64,000 nt of DNA from Tindallia magadiensis (GCF_900113635.1 NZ_FOQA01000001.1:620001-684000); one strand, 5' to 3'; shown: positions 41,969 through 51,678, numbered from the stretch's first letter. Notes: generated from the sequence alone by a model not told the origin. Made by a program: numbers and translations.

Positions 41969-42570
41969 GAAATTAAGGTAATGATCCATGCCTGAAAAAA
42001 GCCTATCATTATTCCCAACAATCCACCTAATCTTTCAATATGACGCAATTCTTTTTTGGCAACCATCAGAATCATTTCTTCCAACTGTTCCATAGGATAC
42101 TGATTAATTTTCTCTTCAATAAGATCGGCCAGCTTCAGTTTTTCTGATTGGTCTTCGATCAGATAATCAATCATTTCTGTGATAATTCTATCTCCTTCTT
42201 CGTTTAATAAGTCATTAACAAAGATACTAATTGGTTTGCGCATAGCTCTTCGCAACATTCCCGGAAGTCTTTCCACAATCATATTGTTCAAATATATTTT
42301 AAGGAAAATTTTCAAATCTTCTCTTTGCTGATTTTCTCCAAATGTTTTCAGAATATCCTTCATTGATACTAGTTCTTTTTCAATCTGATAACCAATATTT
42401 TTAGCAATTTCACCTTTCCTTCTCGGAATTAAGCCTTGTACCTTAAAACCAAGCAGTGGTACAGGAATCGCCTTATAGGGCTTAAACAGTAGTCGAATAG
42501 CTAATACATTGGTTGTCCAGCCAATAAAACCTCCGACCAACATTAATAAAATCCAGTTAGTAAGACTCAT
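41965..42570 (-). CDS. DUF445 family membrane protein
   Basis: A 201-residue protein with hydrophobic segments at both ends (about 3-25 and 183-200). It has the family motif GGFIGWTTNVLAIRLLFKPYKA and LGFKVQGLIPRRKGEIAKNIG. The function of DUF445 (YheB-like) proteins is not established. ATG at 42570 follows GAGGTG and overlaps the stop of the thioredoxin-like gene (ATGA), so the two are co-translated. Confidence 0.9.
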   Translation of the reverse strand: MSLTNWILLMLVGGFIGWTTNVLAIRLLFKPYKAIPVPLLGFKVQGLIPRRKGEIAKNIGYQIEKELVSMKDILKTFGENQQREDLKIFLKIYLNNMIVERLPGMLRRAMRKPISIFVNDLLNEEGDRIITEMIDYLIEDQSEKLKLADLIEEKINQYPMEQLEEMILMVAKKELRHIERLGGLLGIMIGFFQAWIITLIS

Positions 42571-42884
42571 CTTTTCACCTCGACTTTCAATCGCCTTCCA
42601 ATCTCTTTTATATCGATGAATCGTGAAGCTCTGTAGATTTCCTTTCCCTGGCAAAAGAGTATCACCGTAGGGACTGTAAAAACCAAATACTTACCAGATA
42701 TTTCCGGTGTTTCATCCAGATTCACTTCAAAAACGCCTACCTTCGGATAGTTTTCCATTGCTTTTTCAATTTTTGGCTTCATAGCGTGACAAACATTACA
42801 ACTGGTCACTCCTATATATAACATGGTTATTCCCTGTTTTTCTATACAAGTTTCCCACATTTTCATTGTATTAATTTTTATCAC
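42567..42884 (-). CDS. Thioredoxin-like protein with CxxC
   Basis: A 105-residue thioredoxin-fold protein. Active-site TSCNVCHAMKPKIEKAM places C-N-V-C near residues 29-32, and the cis-Pro is in VFTVPTVILF near residue 71. The start is a GTG at 42884 with AAGGG 9 bases upstream; ATG codons follow at residues 7 and 9. Similar small thioredoxins in Firmicutes are called YtpP-like. Co-translated with the DUF445 gene. Confidence 0.85.
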   Translation of the reverse strand: MIKINTMKMWETCIEKQGITMLYIGVTSCNVCHAMKPKIEKAMENYPKVGVFEVNLDETPEISGKYLVFTVPTVILFCQGKEIYRASRFIDIKEIGRRLKVEVKR

Positions 42885-42984
42885 GTAATCGATCCCTTCA
42901 TAAACAAGATTAGATTTTTACAAGATGATACCTCCATTTTATTTGCAACTCAAATGGTCTATCTAGGCAACCAAACCTTTTCTC

Positions 42985-44559
42985 TTAATCATCAACTCTC
43001 ATATCGCATTCAAAAATAAAAAGGCTTCCTTCTCCAGGTTGGCTAAAGACTTTTATAGAGCCTCCCATAAGATCAGACAACTCTTTGGATATTGATAAAC
43101 CAAGCCCCACTCCTCCATAAGCACGGGTATGTGAATCTTCCACTTGATGAAATTGCTCAAAAATATCACCCAATTTATCTGGCGGTATTCCTATACCAGT
43201 ATCTTTTATATTCCAATTTAGTCGAAGAGTCGAGGGATTTACCTTTTCCTTTACAGTGACAGAAAGATGAACCGAACCCTCATTTGTAAATTTTACTGCA
43301 TTTCCAGTTAGATTGTTTAGTATTTGCTTTAGTTTGTAATAATCGCCTTTAAGTCTTATCGGAACGGCATCATCTACTTCCATTGTTACAGACACACCTT
43401 TATGAATTGCCGTAATCTTATATAATTCCACTACCTCTTCCAGAAGTTCCGATGAAATAAATGTCGTTTCTTCAACAAAATGCTTTTTTGTACCTAAATT
43501 AGTGTATTCTAAAATTTCCTGCACTACATGAGCTAAGGATTGGCATGCTTTCACAGAAAGCTCCAAGTATTCTTTTTGCTCTTTATCCAGCTCGGTTTCC
43601 AGAAGTAGTTGTGTCATTCCCATCAGGCCATTAATGGGTGTTCGAAGCTCATGACTCATATTTGCAAGAAACTGAGATTTAGCTACAGTGACGGTTTCGA
43701 CGGCTTCTTTAGCTAAGATTAACTGTTCATTAATTTTATGGAGTCTTTCTTCTGATTCCTTTTGTTTTGTAATATCACGCATATATTGAACAACAGCCAC
43801 CACTTTTCTTTCATCATCAAGTATGGGATAGGCATATTGTTCTATCACTTTTATGTCATTGGGATCCATTTTGTGAGTAACTTCATGCATTTCAAGCTTT
43901 CTAGAATTAATCGCTTTTACTACTGAACAATTACCACACCCAGCTTCTGTATTACAATAAACATGGTAGCATTTCTTTCCTTCTAAGGGCGTATTTCGCG
44001 AGTACCATTTTTTAATGGTTTCATTTGCCCGAATAATACTTAAATCCATATCCAAAACGCTAATTCCATCCTGAATTGCATCAATAATCGATTGAAGAAA
44101 TAATTCTCGTTCACGAATTCGTTCCCGCACAACGACCCATTCCGTGACTACTTCCGTATAGATGACAATTCCTCCAATGTCACCATTTTTTTTATACCAT
44201 GGACGACATTCCCAGTTTGTATAATCTATCTTACCGCTTTTGCGTATATACTTATTTTCATGACCAGTTAATACTTCGCCAGCTAAAGCTTTCTGATGAA
44301 CAGCTCGCCATTGCTCTGGAATGTCGGGAAACACTTCATAGTGATGGCGACCAATCACTTCTTTTTCTTCTACGCCATAATCTTTTAAAAATCGATCACT
44401 AACAAACAAATGAATAAGGTTTTTATCAAAAACAGAAATTGCATTAGGGTCGTGACGAATAATTTCTTGCATCATATGATTCCATTCATTATTACTCATA
44501 ATGCTTTTTTGTTTTTTAAGTTTCCAGAGGTGATTTTGTTTTATGCTCAATTTCTTCAC
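42985..44559 (-). CDS. PAS-domain sensor histidine kinase (HisKA class)
   Basis: A 524-residue kinase without membrane segments. Two PAS domains: about residues 25-130 (DPNAISVFDKNLIHLF) and 145-265 (AIQDGISVLDMDLSIIRAN). The second holds a cysteine cluster (KKCYHVYCNTEAGCGNC) that could bind metal or sense redox state. H-box FLANMSHELRTPINGLMG is near residue 305, and HATPase motifs are NAVKFTNEG, DTGIGIP and GGVGLGLSISKEL. GTG at 44559 is 7 bases after AGGAG. It lies 52 bases after a NarL-type regulator that already has its own kinase. Confidence 0.9.
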   Translation of the reverse strand: MKKLSIKQNHLWKLKKQKSIMSNNEWNHMMQEIIRHDPNAISVFDKNLIHLFVSDRFLKDYGVEEKEVIGRHHYEVFPDIPEQWRAVHQKALAGEVLTGHENKYIRKSGKIDYTNWECRPWYKKNGDIGGIVIYTEVVTEWVVVRERIRERELFLQSIIDAIQDGISVLDMDLSIIRANETIKKWYSRNTPLEGKKCYHVYCNTEAGCGNCSVVKAINSRKLEMHEVTHKMDPNDIKVIEQYAYPILDDERKVVAVVQYMRDITKQKESEERLHKINEQLILAKEAVETVTVAKSQFLANMSHELRTPINGLMGMTQLLLETELDKEQKEYLELSVKACQSLAHVVQEILEYTNLGTKKHFVEETTFISSELLEEVVELYKITAIHKGVSVTMEVDDAVPIRLKGDYYKLKQILNNLTGNAVKFTNEGSVHLSVTVKEKVNPSTLRLNWNIKDTGIGIPPDKLGDIFEQFHQVEDSHTRAYGGVGLGLSISKELSDLMGGSIKVFSQPGEGSLFIFECDMRVDD

Positions 44560-44611
44560 GTAATCACTCCTCACTACCTTAGCACAGTACTTTAAATTTC
44601 TTAGATGAAAA

Positions 44612-45244
44612 TCAAAAATGTTTTAAGAAAAATATCGCTAATTGGGTACGATCTCGTAAGGATAATTTGTCCAGCAGTGCTGAAACATTGTTTCTGACCG
44701 TTCCTTCACTGAGATGAAGCTGCCTAGCAATTTCCCTATTAGAAAAACCTGTTCCTACTAACTCCAATACCGCCATTTCTCGAACTGTTAACTGAAAATC
44801 TTTCGGATCTACCTTTTGACGGTCGTCAATAAAAGACGTTAAGCTGTTTGCCACTTCCGCTTCCAGAACCATGCTGCCTTTAGCCACAGAACGAAGTGTC
44901 TCTACAATACTATCAGCCGGCTGGCTTTTCAATATATACCCTGACGCTCCATGTTTCAAAGCTTCTTTTATATAGTTTTCTTCTTTAAAGGTAGTTAAAA
45001 TCACTACTTTCACCCCTGGAAACTTCTCACGAAGATAGCGAGTTCCCAGCACACCATCCATCACAGGCATTCGAACATCCATCAAAACAATGTCCGGTAA
45101 ATTTTTTTCACATAATACTAACGCTTCCTGTCCATTGGTAGCGGTTCCAATAACCTGAAAATCATCTTCCATATCCAGAATCAATTGTAGGCTGTCACGA
45201 ATAAGTGCATCATCATCAACAATCATCATCTTTATTATTCCCAT
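44612..45244 (-). CDS. NarL/LuxR-family response regulator
   Basis: A 210-residue response regulator: receiver with VDDDAL, phosphoacceptor Asp in IVLMDVRMPVMDG near residue 56, VVILTTF, and LuxR helix-turn-helix LTVREMAVLELVGTGFSNREIARQLHLSEGTVRNNVS. It overlaps the DesK-like kinase stop by 10 bases. The pair lies downstream of an ABC-2 exporter, an arrangement typical of LiaRS/DesKR-like control of drug or envelope-stress exporters. Confidence 0.92.
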   Translation of the reverse strand: MGIIKMMIVDDDALIRDSLQLILDMEDDFQVIGTATNGQEALVLCEKNLPDIVLMDVRMPVMDGVLGTRYLREKFPGVKVVILTTFKEENYIKEALKHGASGYILKSQPADSIVETLRSVAKGSMVLEAEVANSLTSFIDDRQKVDPKDFQLTVREMAVLELVGTGFSNREIARQLHLSEGTVRNNVSALLDKLSLRDRTQLAIFFLKHF

Positions 45245-46341
45245 TCTCCTTCTTCTCCTTCCCGTGGCAAAATACCTACCATCATAAATCCGTTCTGCGG
45301 AGTAACGGAAAAACTTCCCCCGGCGTTTTCAATGCGTTCTCTAATACCGCTGATTCCCATTCCTTCATGAATATGATGACAGCCGGATCCATTGTCTCTC
45401 ATAAACAACCGAATGATTTCTTCTCGGATTTCTATCTCTATTTTTATTTGTGTAGCATCAGAGTGACGAGCCGTATTTGTCAGTGCTTCTTTTATTGAGG
45501 AGGTTAGTATTTCTACTTGCCGGGGAGTGAGTAATCCTATATCTCCCACATGATGGAATTCTACAGAGCAATATTGATAATCGTCGATTATTTTCTTAAA
45601 GTGTGCCCATCCGATCACCGTTTTGGGTCGAATATTATGCACCGTCTTTCTTAGTAATTCCAATGAGTTAGATAATCCTTGCACGGTTTTTTGTAACAAC
45701 TCTCTGGATTTTTGCGGATCTTTTTCCATTAGTTTGTCTGCCGCCTGTAACTGGATTAAATTTCCAGCTAACGCATGTCCAAGATTGTCATGTATTTCTG
45801 CTGCAATTCGATTCCGTTCATGAATTTCCGTTAGGCGGGCTGTTTCATCGACAGACTGACATAGTTTGCGTTGAGATTCTTCCAACAAGTACCTGCTTTT
45901 TCTTTCCTGATCATAGACTTTTTGATACTCTGTACTGTTTTTTTCAATTTTTCGCTTCATCAATCCCAAATAAACACTCATCGTTATCAGTAACGTATAT
46001 CCTAACAACCAATTTGGAGAAAGAAAAAAAATACCAATCGGCATAAGAAGCAAGACAATTGGTATTAATTCTTTCACAGCCAGGTCATAAGCGGTCACGC
46101 TTAGCAACGCTAAGTAAACAGAACTGTGTCCTGCCAGCACAAGAACGATGACCACTTCAAGGCATATCAATATATTCCAGTCCCAAAATCTGGTACGAAA
46201 AATGTAAGAAGCTATTATCAACAAGAAACCGGCTGATTCTATCAATGAAACAAACTCACCAGGAATCAAGCTGAGGAACACCCAAAGAACCATTATTAAT
46301 TTAAGCATATATTTTGAGTCAAGGATCCTGTTTTCAGCCAT
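45235..46341 (-). CDS. Membrane sensor histidine kinase, DesK/LiaS class (HisKA_3)
   Basis: A 368-residue kinase. Residues 10-135 contain about five hydrophobic helices with short loops, so it senses within the membrane. A coiled linker follows, then the H-box ERNRIAAEIHDNLGHALAG near residue 178 and a HATPase domain with NTARHSDATQ, DNGSGC and GISGIRERIENAGG. It has its own promoter and is coupled to the regulator after it. Confidence 0.92.
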   Translation of the reverse strand: MAENRILDSKYMLKLIMVLWVFLSLIPGEFVSLIESAGFLLIIASYIFRTRFWDWNILICLEVVIVLVLAGHSSVYLALLSVTAYDLAVKELIPIVLLLMPIGIFFLSPNWLLGYTLLITMSVYLGLMKRKIEKNSTEYQKVYDQERKSRYLLEESQRKLCQSVDETARLTEIHERNRIAAEIHDNLGHALAGNLIQLQAADKLMEKDPQKSRELLQKTVQGLSNSLELLRKTVHNIRPKTVIGWAHFKKIIDDYQYCSVEFHHVGDIGLLTPRQVEILTSSIKEALTNTARHSDATQIKIEIEIREEIIRLFMRDNGSGCHHIHEGMGISGIRERIENAGGSFSVTPQNGFMMVGILPREGEEGEWE

Positions 46342-46368
46342 AAAAATCCTCTTTTCACTTTTTTACTC

Positions 46369-46397
46369 ATTATCCTTAATCTATAAGCTTATGTCAA
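46369..46397 (-). promoter_or_regulatory. Promoter of the kinase-regulator genes
   Basis: TTGACA at 46392-46397, a 17-base spacer and GATAAT at 46369-46374 on the minus strand, between the ABC exporter and the sensor kinase. Confidence 0.75.
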
Positions 46398-46424
46398 TAT
46401 TTTCACTATCTAATTCACGAACCC

Positions 46425-47534
46425 TTAAAACTGAGTTGTTTTTCGCCAATTACCCAGAAGGAACATGGTAATGCTAAACAACAAAAGAATCGACAGTTCC
46501 CACACTACATCCAATAGCCTTCCATTGATAACAACATGAGCAACAGCATCCATCAACCAAGTGGTAGGTAAGAAAAGACCAACATGCTGTAGAATTTCCG
46601 GCATTATTTCTCTTGGCCAAAGCATTCCACCTATCATGGCCATTGGCGTAATTACCATCGAAGCCGTTGCACCAGCCTGCCGCTTATTTTTAGATAAAGA
46701 ACCCACCGCAACACCAAAAGCCACGCAAACAACAGCAAAAACAGACATTACTATAAAAAGTGCTGGTACATTTACACCCAGATACAAGTCCAGCACAAAA
46801 CTTGAAATAAAAAACACACTACTCATTTGAATCAACATAATGACTAAAAACCCAAGAATATTCTGTAGCATATAATTCCATTGTTGTAACGGTGATATTT
46901 GTACCCGGTAAAATGTTTTATTTTCTCTGTCATTCAAAAGATATATGGATGAATATACGGATAGAAAAAGCATATTCATGCCTAGAATTCCCATGCTAAA
47001 AATAGTTTTTTCATTTGTACCAGAATCAACGCCATTACTTTGAATTATTTCCAGATCCAAGGGGCCTTCCTGATAAAGCCGCAAGCCTTCATAAAACTTA
47101 TTGCTATTCCCCTCGACCACTATTGCCAAATTTTTAGCTGCTCGAATATAGGCATCTGCTACTAGCTGTACCGAAATAACTGAGTCCGACTCCTGAATTT
47201 TATAACTGTATAAGACAGGATCTTTTCCACTAATCAATTCTTCCGTAAAGCCTTTTTCCGACTTCAGTACCAAACTGACCTTTCCTTCTGACAGCACTTG
47301 ATTGATTTCTTCTTCCTGGAGCATCGTTATTGCTGCATTATTTCCAATAAATTCTTTCAACTGCTTCGTTAGCAATGATTGATCCTGATCAACAAAGCCC
47401 ACATGAATAGCACTTGTTTCACTAATGGCTACCCCAAAGAGCAGACTAATCATAAGAGGAGGAAGAACCAATATTAACAGCAAGCTGAGTTTGCTGCGAA
47501 ACATTCTCTTAAAGCAATTTTTCAAAATCGTCAT
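46425..47534 (-). CDS. ABC-2 type transporter permease (second)
   Basis: A 369-residue exporter permease of the YhaP/DrrB-like class. A transmembrane helix near residues 15-37 is followed by a large extracytoplasmic domain (40-175) and five further helices. The start shares bases with the previous stop (TGATG). GGMLWPREIMPEILQHVGLFLPTTWLMDA is the typical C-terminal motif of ABC-2 permeases. Likely forms a heterodimer with the preceding permease. Substrate unknown; drug, lipid or lantibiotic export is possible. Confidence 0.9.
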   Translation of the reverse strand: MTILKNCFKRMFRSKLSLLLILVLPPLMISLLFGVAISETSAIHVGFVDQDQSLLTKQLKEFIGNNAAITMLQEEEINQVLSEGKVSLVLKSEKGFTEELISGKDPVLYSYKIQESDSVISVQLVADAYIRAAKNLAIVVEGNSNKFYEGLRLYQEGPLDLEIIQSNGVDSGTNEKTIFSMGILGMNMLFLSVYSSIYLLNDRENKTFYRVQISPLQQWNYMLQNILGFLVIMLIQMSSVFFISSFVLDLYLGVNVPALFIVMSVFAVVCVAFGVAVGSLSKNKRQAGATASMVITPMAMIGGMLWPREIMPEILQHVGLFLPTTWLMDAVAHVVINGRLLDVVWELSILLLFSITMFLLGNWRKTTQF

Positions 47535-48661
47535 CACCAGTACCTCCGTTCCGATAAGAGGGCAATTATATATGTGACAAGAATAATAAGGCTCATGATG
47601 ATCATAACAAAGAGCAGTCTTTCTGTGTCACCATCATAAATCACATTAAAAATTGCATTTTGTGCGAGGTGATTAGGTATCATGTATTGCATTTTGTATA
47701 TAAAAGATCCCTGTTGAATGTTAGTCTGAAAAAATCCGCCAGAAAAGAAAGTCATCAGCGGAATCATGATCATTAGAATATTACCTGATAGCGTTTCGTT
47801 TCGTGTAATCATAATAACGGCTGTCCCTATTCCAACAGCCATTAAAGCTGTCAACAAAATAATTCCCGCCAGTACCAACCAGTTATTTCCCCAATTTATG
47901 CCATATACATAATAAGTAAACCCAATAATAAGAACCGCTTGAAGAATGATCGTCGTCATATTGGATAAAAGCAATCCTAGGTAATGCTCTGTTGAACCGA
48001 TAGGAGTGGTTTTAATTCTATGACCAGTTGAACTGAGATAAGCTTCTTTCATTCCAAATACTGCATAATTCGTTCCATACATCATAAACATCACTAACAT
48101 GGTAACCCCATAATAGTCCATGGCACCTGGTTTGACATGCCAATCATTCAAGGATCCTTCCACAAGATTACTTCCTTGAAAAGCCAAGCTTGTTTCCATT
48201 CCTAAAGCGTCCATTGCCAGAACAGTATTGGCACCACTAATAAAATTTTTAGTTACGTTTTCCACAACAGCAGCTTTCACAGGATACCTGACACTGCCAT
48301 AAAAACCTATCCTTCCAGCGTCTTTTTCAAGTATGCTTTCAGGAAGATGAATAAACCCATGTCCTTTTCCTTCCTCTACCAGATTTATTCCTTCTTCGAA
48401 GGTAGAAACAGCTCTGACAGCGATAAATTTTTCTTTCTTCAAATGCTTTATAAAAACTTCAAACCCTTCTCCTACAGCTCCCTGATCTTCATTCAGATAA
48501 ACAGCTTTTGTGTCTGTGACGGGTGGTGTTTGAAAAGCATCGTCCAGAGACACGCCAAGTATAAAAATTAAGAGAATTGGCAGCAGTATCATTTCCAAAT
48601 AAGTGGTCCGATCCCGTATATTTTGAATGAGTTGATAACGAAACATGGTCCATAGACGCAT
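47534..48661 (-). CDS. ABC-2 type transporter permease (first)
   Basis: A 375-residue exporter permease with helix 1 near residues 18-38, an external domain (40-170) and five more helices. It contains YGTNYAVFGMKEAYLSSTGHRIKTTPIGSTE before the core, and GGFFQTN near the last third. ATG at 48661 is 7 bases after GGGAGG. Encoded directly after the ATPase, with translational coupling to the second permease. Confidence 0.9.
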   Translation of the reverse strand: MRLWTMFRYQLIQNIRDRTTYLEMILLPILLIFILGVSLDDAFQTPPVTDTKAVYLNEDQGAVGEGFEVFIKHLKKEKFIAVRAVSTFEEGINLVEEGKGHGFIHLPESILEKDAGRIGFYGSVRYPVKAAVVENVTKNFISGANTVLAMDALGMETSLAFQGSNLVEGSLNDWHVKPGAMDYYGVTMLVMFMMYGTNYAVFGMKEAYLSSTGHRIKTTPIGSTEHYLGLLLSNMTTIILQAVLIIGFTYYVYGINWGNNWLVLAGIILLTALMAVGIGTAVIMITRNETLSGNILMIMIPLMTFFSGGFFQTNIQQGSFIYKMQYMIPNHLAQNAIFNVIYDGDTERLLFVMIIMSLIILVTYIIALLSERRYW

Positions 48662-48679
48662 CATAATTCCTCCCGTGTA

Positions 48680-49618
48680 TTACTCCGAATCCCGAAGGGT
48701 TTTACCGGTCAAGGTTAAGAAAACACTTTCCAAAGTGACTTGTTCTATATTTAAAGAGTATATTTCAGCACCTAAATGACTAACAATCTGACTTATTTGT
48801 CCCACCAGCCCACTATCCTTTTTAGCCAGAATAGTGATCTCTTTTTCCTTTGCATAGCAGTCAATGACCCCATGCAGTTTCTTAAGTTCTTCCGTCATGG
48901 AATAGCTGGTATCCGAAACCCTCAGTAGAATCCGATCTTCAGATGAGATCATTTTTTTCAATTCATCTGATGTTCCCTGTGCAATAATTCTGCCTTGATC
49001 CATAATAGCTATTTTTGAACAGATTGCGTCTACTTCCTCCATGTAATGGGATGTATACAAAATGGTGGAGCCTTCTCGATTCAATCTACGAACGGATTCC
49101 AGAATATGATTACGAGACTGTGGATCGATCCCTACCGTTGGTTCATCCATAATAATAAGCTTAGGTTGATGCACAATGGCACAAGCAATATTCAAACGTC
49201 GCTTCATGCCACCCGAAAACTTTTTGGGAAATTGTTTTTGATGATTATCAAGCCCTACAAATTCTAACGCCCACTGAACTCTTTCCCTTAGTATGGCTCC
49301 CTTAAGCCCATAAAGACCCGCAAAGAAAGCGATGTTTTCCCAAGCCTTTAAATCGTCAAACAAAGCGATGTCCTGTGGCACTAATCCGATATCCGACTTA
49401 ATTGTTTTTTCATTTTTTCCAAGATCCTGTCCAAATATCTTAATGTTTCCATGATCTAATTTTGTAAGGCCGGTGATCATGTTAATGGTCGTTGTCTTCC
49501 CAGCACCATTTGGTCCAAGCAGTCCCATTATTTCACCTTCACGAATTTTTAGAGAAAGGTGATCAACAACAATATCATGATGATACCGTTTGACTAACTG
49601 ATCCATTTCCAGCAACAT
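48680..49618 (-). CDS. ABC exporter ATP-binding protein
   Basis: A 312-residue ATPase: Walker A GPNGAGKTT near residue 38, Q-loop VPQDIALFDDL, signature FSGGMKRRL, Walker B LIIMDEPTVGIDP and switch His in TSHYM. A C-terminal extension of about 80 residues is typical of drug-export DrrA/CcmA-like ATPases. First gene of the exporter operon, GGAGG before the ATG. The following two permeases complete the transporter. Confidence 0.94.
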   Translation of the reverse strand: MLLEMDQLVKRYHHDIVVDHLSLKIREGEIMGLLGPNGAGKTTTINMITGLTKLDHGNIKIFGQDLGKNEKTIKSDIGLVPQDIALFDDLKAWENIAFFAGLYGLKGAILRERVQWALEFVGLDNHQKQFPKKFSGGMKRRLNIACAIVHQPKLIIMDEPTVGIDPQSRNHILESVRRLNREGSTILYTSHYMEEVDAICSKIAIMDQGRIIAQGTSDELKKMISSEDRILLRVSDTSYSMTEELKKLHGVIDCYAKEKEITILAKKDSGLVGQISQIVSHLGAEIYSLNIEQVTLESVFLTLTGKTLRDSE

Positions 49619-49695
49619 GATAATCCTCCTTTAGCTACTGCCCATTGTTCAGCAAGAGTTTAAACGCCCTTGCTTGAGTGCTGACTCTATTTTTA

Positions 49696-50901
49696 CTATA
49701 CAGCCGCTCCTTCGGCAGTGGTTTTTTTTCGGAAAGGCTGACGTTGTTTGTAAGTCAGGGTACGCCATAACCATTCCATAGGACCAAAATGATATTGAGA
49801 AAGCCACCAATTACTGAATAGTATTTGCAATAGATAAATCGTCACCGTAATGATCCATAGCCCTGCTGCTCCTACTTGATCATACATACCTATTCCATAG
49901 CCATTAAAGATAAATGATCCTATCACCGAATGCATTAAGTAGTTTGTTAATGCCATGCGTCCTACATTAGCAATTGGTAATAAGGTTTTTTCACCATTTT
50001 CACGCAGTCGGATTAAGCATAAACCCATCACATAGGCAGCTCCTAATATCGGAGCACCGATAATCCAAAAGAAACTGGAAATCCATGGAGCTTCCGCAAA
50101 AATAATAAAGGCTCCATTGAAAGATATACCGAAGATCAAGGTCCATACAAATACTTTTTTTATCAACCCATGATAGGATTTCATTTTGGAAAGCAAGTTC
50201 ATTCGACCGACCAGTAGCCCTAATAAAAAAAGAGCCATTACCGTTCCTCCCTGAACAAACACAACAGATAAAAAAGCAAACAAAGATACAACTCCCTGAA
50301 AGAAAGATACCTGCAAAAAGGATCCTTCAAGATGAATTTCTTTTGCCATTTCCGCAATATTCATTTCATCAGGTACGTCCCCAGCATCTACCAGCGGTCC
50401 ACCTACCAAACCCAACGCAACAAAGTTAATGACCAAAAAGATAATGGCCCATATGATCAGTGTCCGATTACGGCGTTTTCGAAACGCCATCAAAAGGAAT
50501 CCCAGTACCGCATATAGTCTTAAGATATCTCCATAGAAAAAGAAAATAGAATGAAGCATCCCCAATATAAAAAGTAGGGTGAGGCGTCGAGGATAAAACG
50601 AACGAAGATTTATTCCTTTTTCCTCCGCCCTCATCATTTGAACAGAAAACCCAAGCCCAAATAAAAAAGAGAAAATCACATAAAACTTTCCTGTAGCTAA
50701 AAAATTCATTAAAAAAGTAGCCACTTCATCATACCAAGGCGCTATTGGCGCTATATATCCAGGAAGCCATACCGGACCAGCCATCCCTACAATATTAACG
50801 GCCAAAATGCCAAAAACAGCAAATCCACGCAAAATATCCAGAATATCCATACGTTCTTTTCTATTGATCGAGTTAATGATCGGTTTTTGCTGATTTGTCA
50901 C
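49696..50901 (-). CDS. DUF418 family multi-pass membrane protein (YeiB-like)
   Basis: A 401-residue protein with about ten hydrophobic helices. It has RMDILDILRGFAVFGILAVNI at the N-terminus and a C-terminal DUF418 domain with GRMALTNYLMHSV and FGPMEWLWRTLTY, both family hallmarks. The start is GTG at 50901 behind GGAGAG. The function of DUF418 proteins is unproven; an acyltransferase-like membrane core has been suggested. A 16-bp palindrome lies 132 bases upstream. Confidence 0.9.
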   Translation of the reverse strand: MTNQQKPIINSINRKERMDILDILRGFAVFGILAVNIVGMAGPVWLPGYIAPIAPWYDEVATFLMNFLATGKFYVIFSFLFGLGFSVQMMRAEEKGINLRSFYPRRLTLLFILGMLHSIFFFYGDILRLYAVLGFLLMAFRKRRNRTLIIWAIIFLVINFVALGLVGGPLVDAGDVPDEMNIAEMAKEIHLEGSFLQVSFFQGVVSLFAFLSVVFVQGGTVMALFLLGLLVGRMNLLSKMKSYHGLIKKVFVWTLIFGISFNGAFIIFAEAPWISSFFWIIGAPILGAAYVMGLCLIRLRENGEKTLLPIANVGRMALTNYLMHSVIGSFIFNGYGIGMYDQVGAAGLWIITVTIYLLQILFSNWWLSQYHFGPMEWLWRTLTYKQRQPFRKKTTAEGAAV

Positions 50902-51032
50902 AGTAAATCTCTCCTTCCAAAACAGCCGATACTATCGACAGATTTGATCTTAACGATGATTTTTCATATTCTTTTCATCTATTATTATATAAAAAATCAG
51001 CTTTAAAACCAGTGATACCACGCCAAACAGTC

Positions 51033-51048
51033 CATGACAAATGTCATG
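51033..51048. repeat. Palindrome upstream of the DUF418 gene
   Basis: Inverted repeat CATGACA-AA-TGTCATG, 7-bp perfect arms, between the DUF418 start and the flavodoxin terminator. It has operator geometry; no T run. Confidence 0.45.
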
Positions 51049-51062
51049 CTCTCATTATTTGA

Positions 51063-51107
51063 AACAAAAACCATAGTGCGAAAAAACTTCGAAAGCACTA
51101 TGGTTTT
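51063..51107 (-). terminator. Terminator of the MarR-FMN-flavodoxin operon
   Basis: A 13-bp perfect stem AAAACCATAGTGC/GCACTATGGTTTT (51067-51079 and 51095-51107) followed on the minus strand by T-rich sequence, 4 bases after the flavodoxin stop codon. Confidence 0.85.
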
Positions 51108-51110
51108 ATT

Positions 51111-51653
51111 TTAATGAATAGAATCAAGAATAGGGCCTATCGATTCTTTGTTCATAAAGTTCACTGGATGTTGAATGCATTCCAGAACCCCACGATCTTC
51201 CTCTGTCCTTTCTTCTTCCTTTTTACTTTTAATTTTCGCTGCCAAGGCTTTCATCATCATTTTATGGATAAACTTTTGTTTTTGATGATCATAAGCTCCA
51301 CGTAACAAGAAGAAATTAACTTTCCCCTTCATTTCTGCTGTCAGGTTTGTTTCCCGGACTTCATTAATATATTTTTCCGCCACTGGTGAAAGACCCACCG
51401 CATATATGATTATTGTTTTTTCTTTTATTTGATCGTAGATTTTATGAAAAATTTTCATGCCGTTGATCCCGGCAGCATAGAGACCACCGCCAAACACTAT
51501 GACATCATACTTTTGCAGCTCTTCAGCTTTTATTTTATCCATCTCAAAGCAGTCTCCGCCCGTTTCTTCGGCAATCCACTCGGCATATTGCTTTGTACTG
51601 CCATAAAAGCTTTTATAAAGTACAGCTACCCGTTTGTTTTCTTTCTTTTCCAT
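51111..51653 (-). CDS. Flavodoxin-domain protein
   Basis: A 180-residue FMN-binding electron carrier or oxidase. It opens RVAVLYKSFYGSTKQYAEWIAEE, a flavodoxin phosphate-binding loop (SFYGSTKQ), with VIVFGGGLYAAGI near residue 50 for the second FMN loop. It resembles the HemG-like flavodoxins. ATG at 51653 is 6 bases after GGGGGA; in-frame ATG codons upstream overlap the preceding gene region. It follows the FMN-binding lipid-facing protein by 25 bases; a shared electron path is plausible. Confidence 0.87.
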   Translation of the reverse strand: MEKKENKRVAVLYKSFYGSTKQYAEWIAEETGGDCFEMDKIKAEELQKYDVIVFGGGLYAAGINGMKIFHKIYDQIKEKTIIIYAVGLSPVAEKYINEVRETNLTAEMKGKVNFFLLRGAYDHQKQKFIHKMMMKALAAKIKSKKEEERTEEDRGVLECIQHPVNFMNKESIGPILDSIH

Positions 51654-51678
51654 TTCCATTCCCCCATTTTTCAATCGA

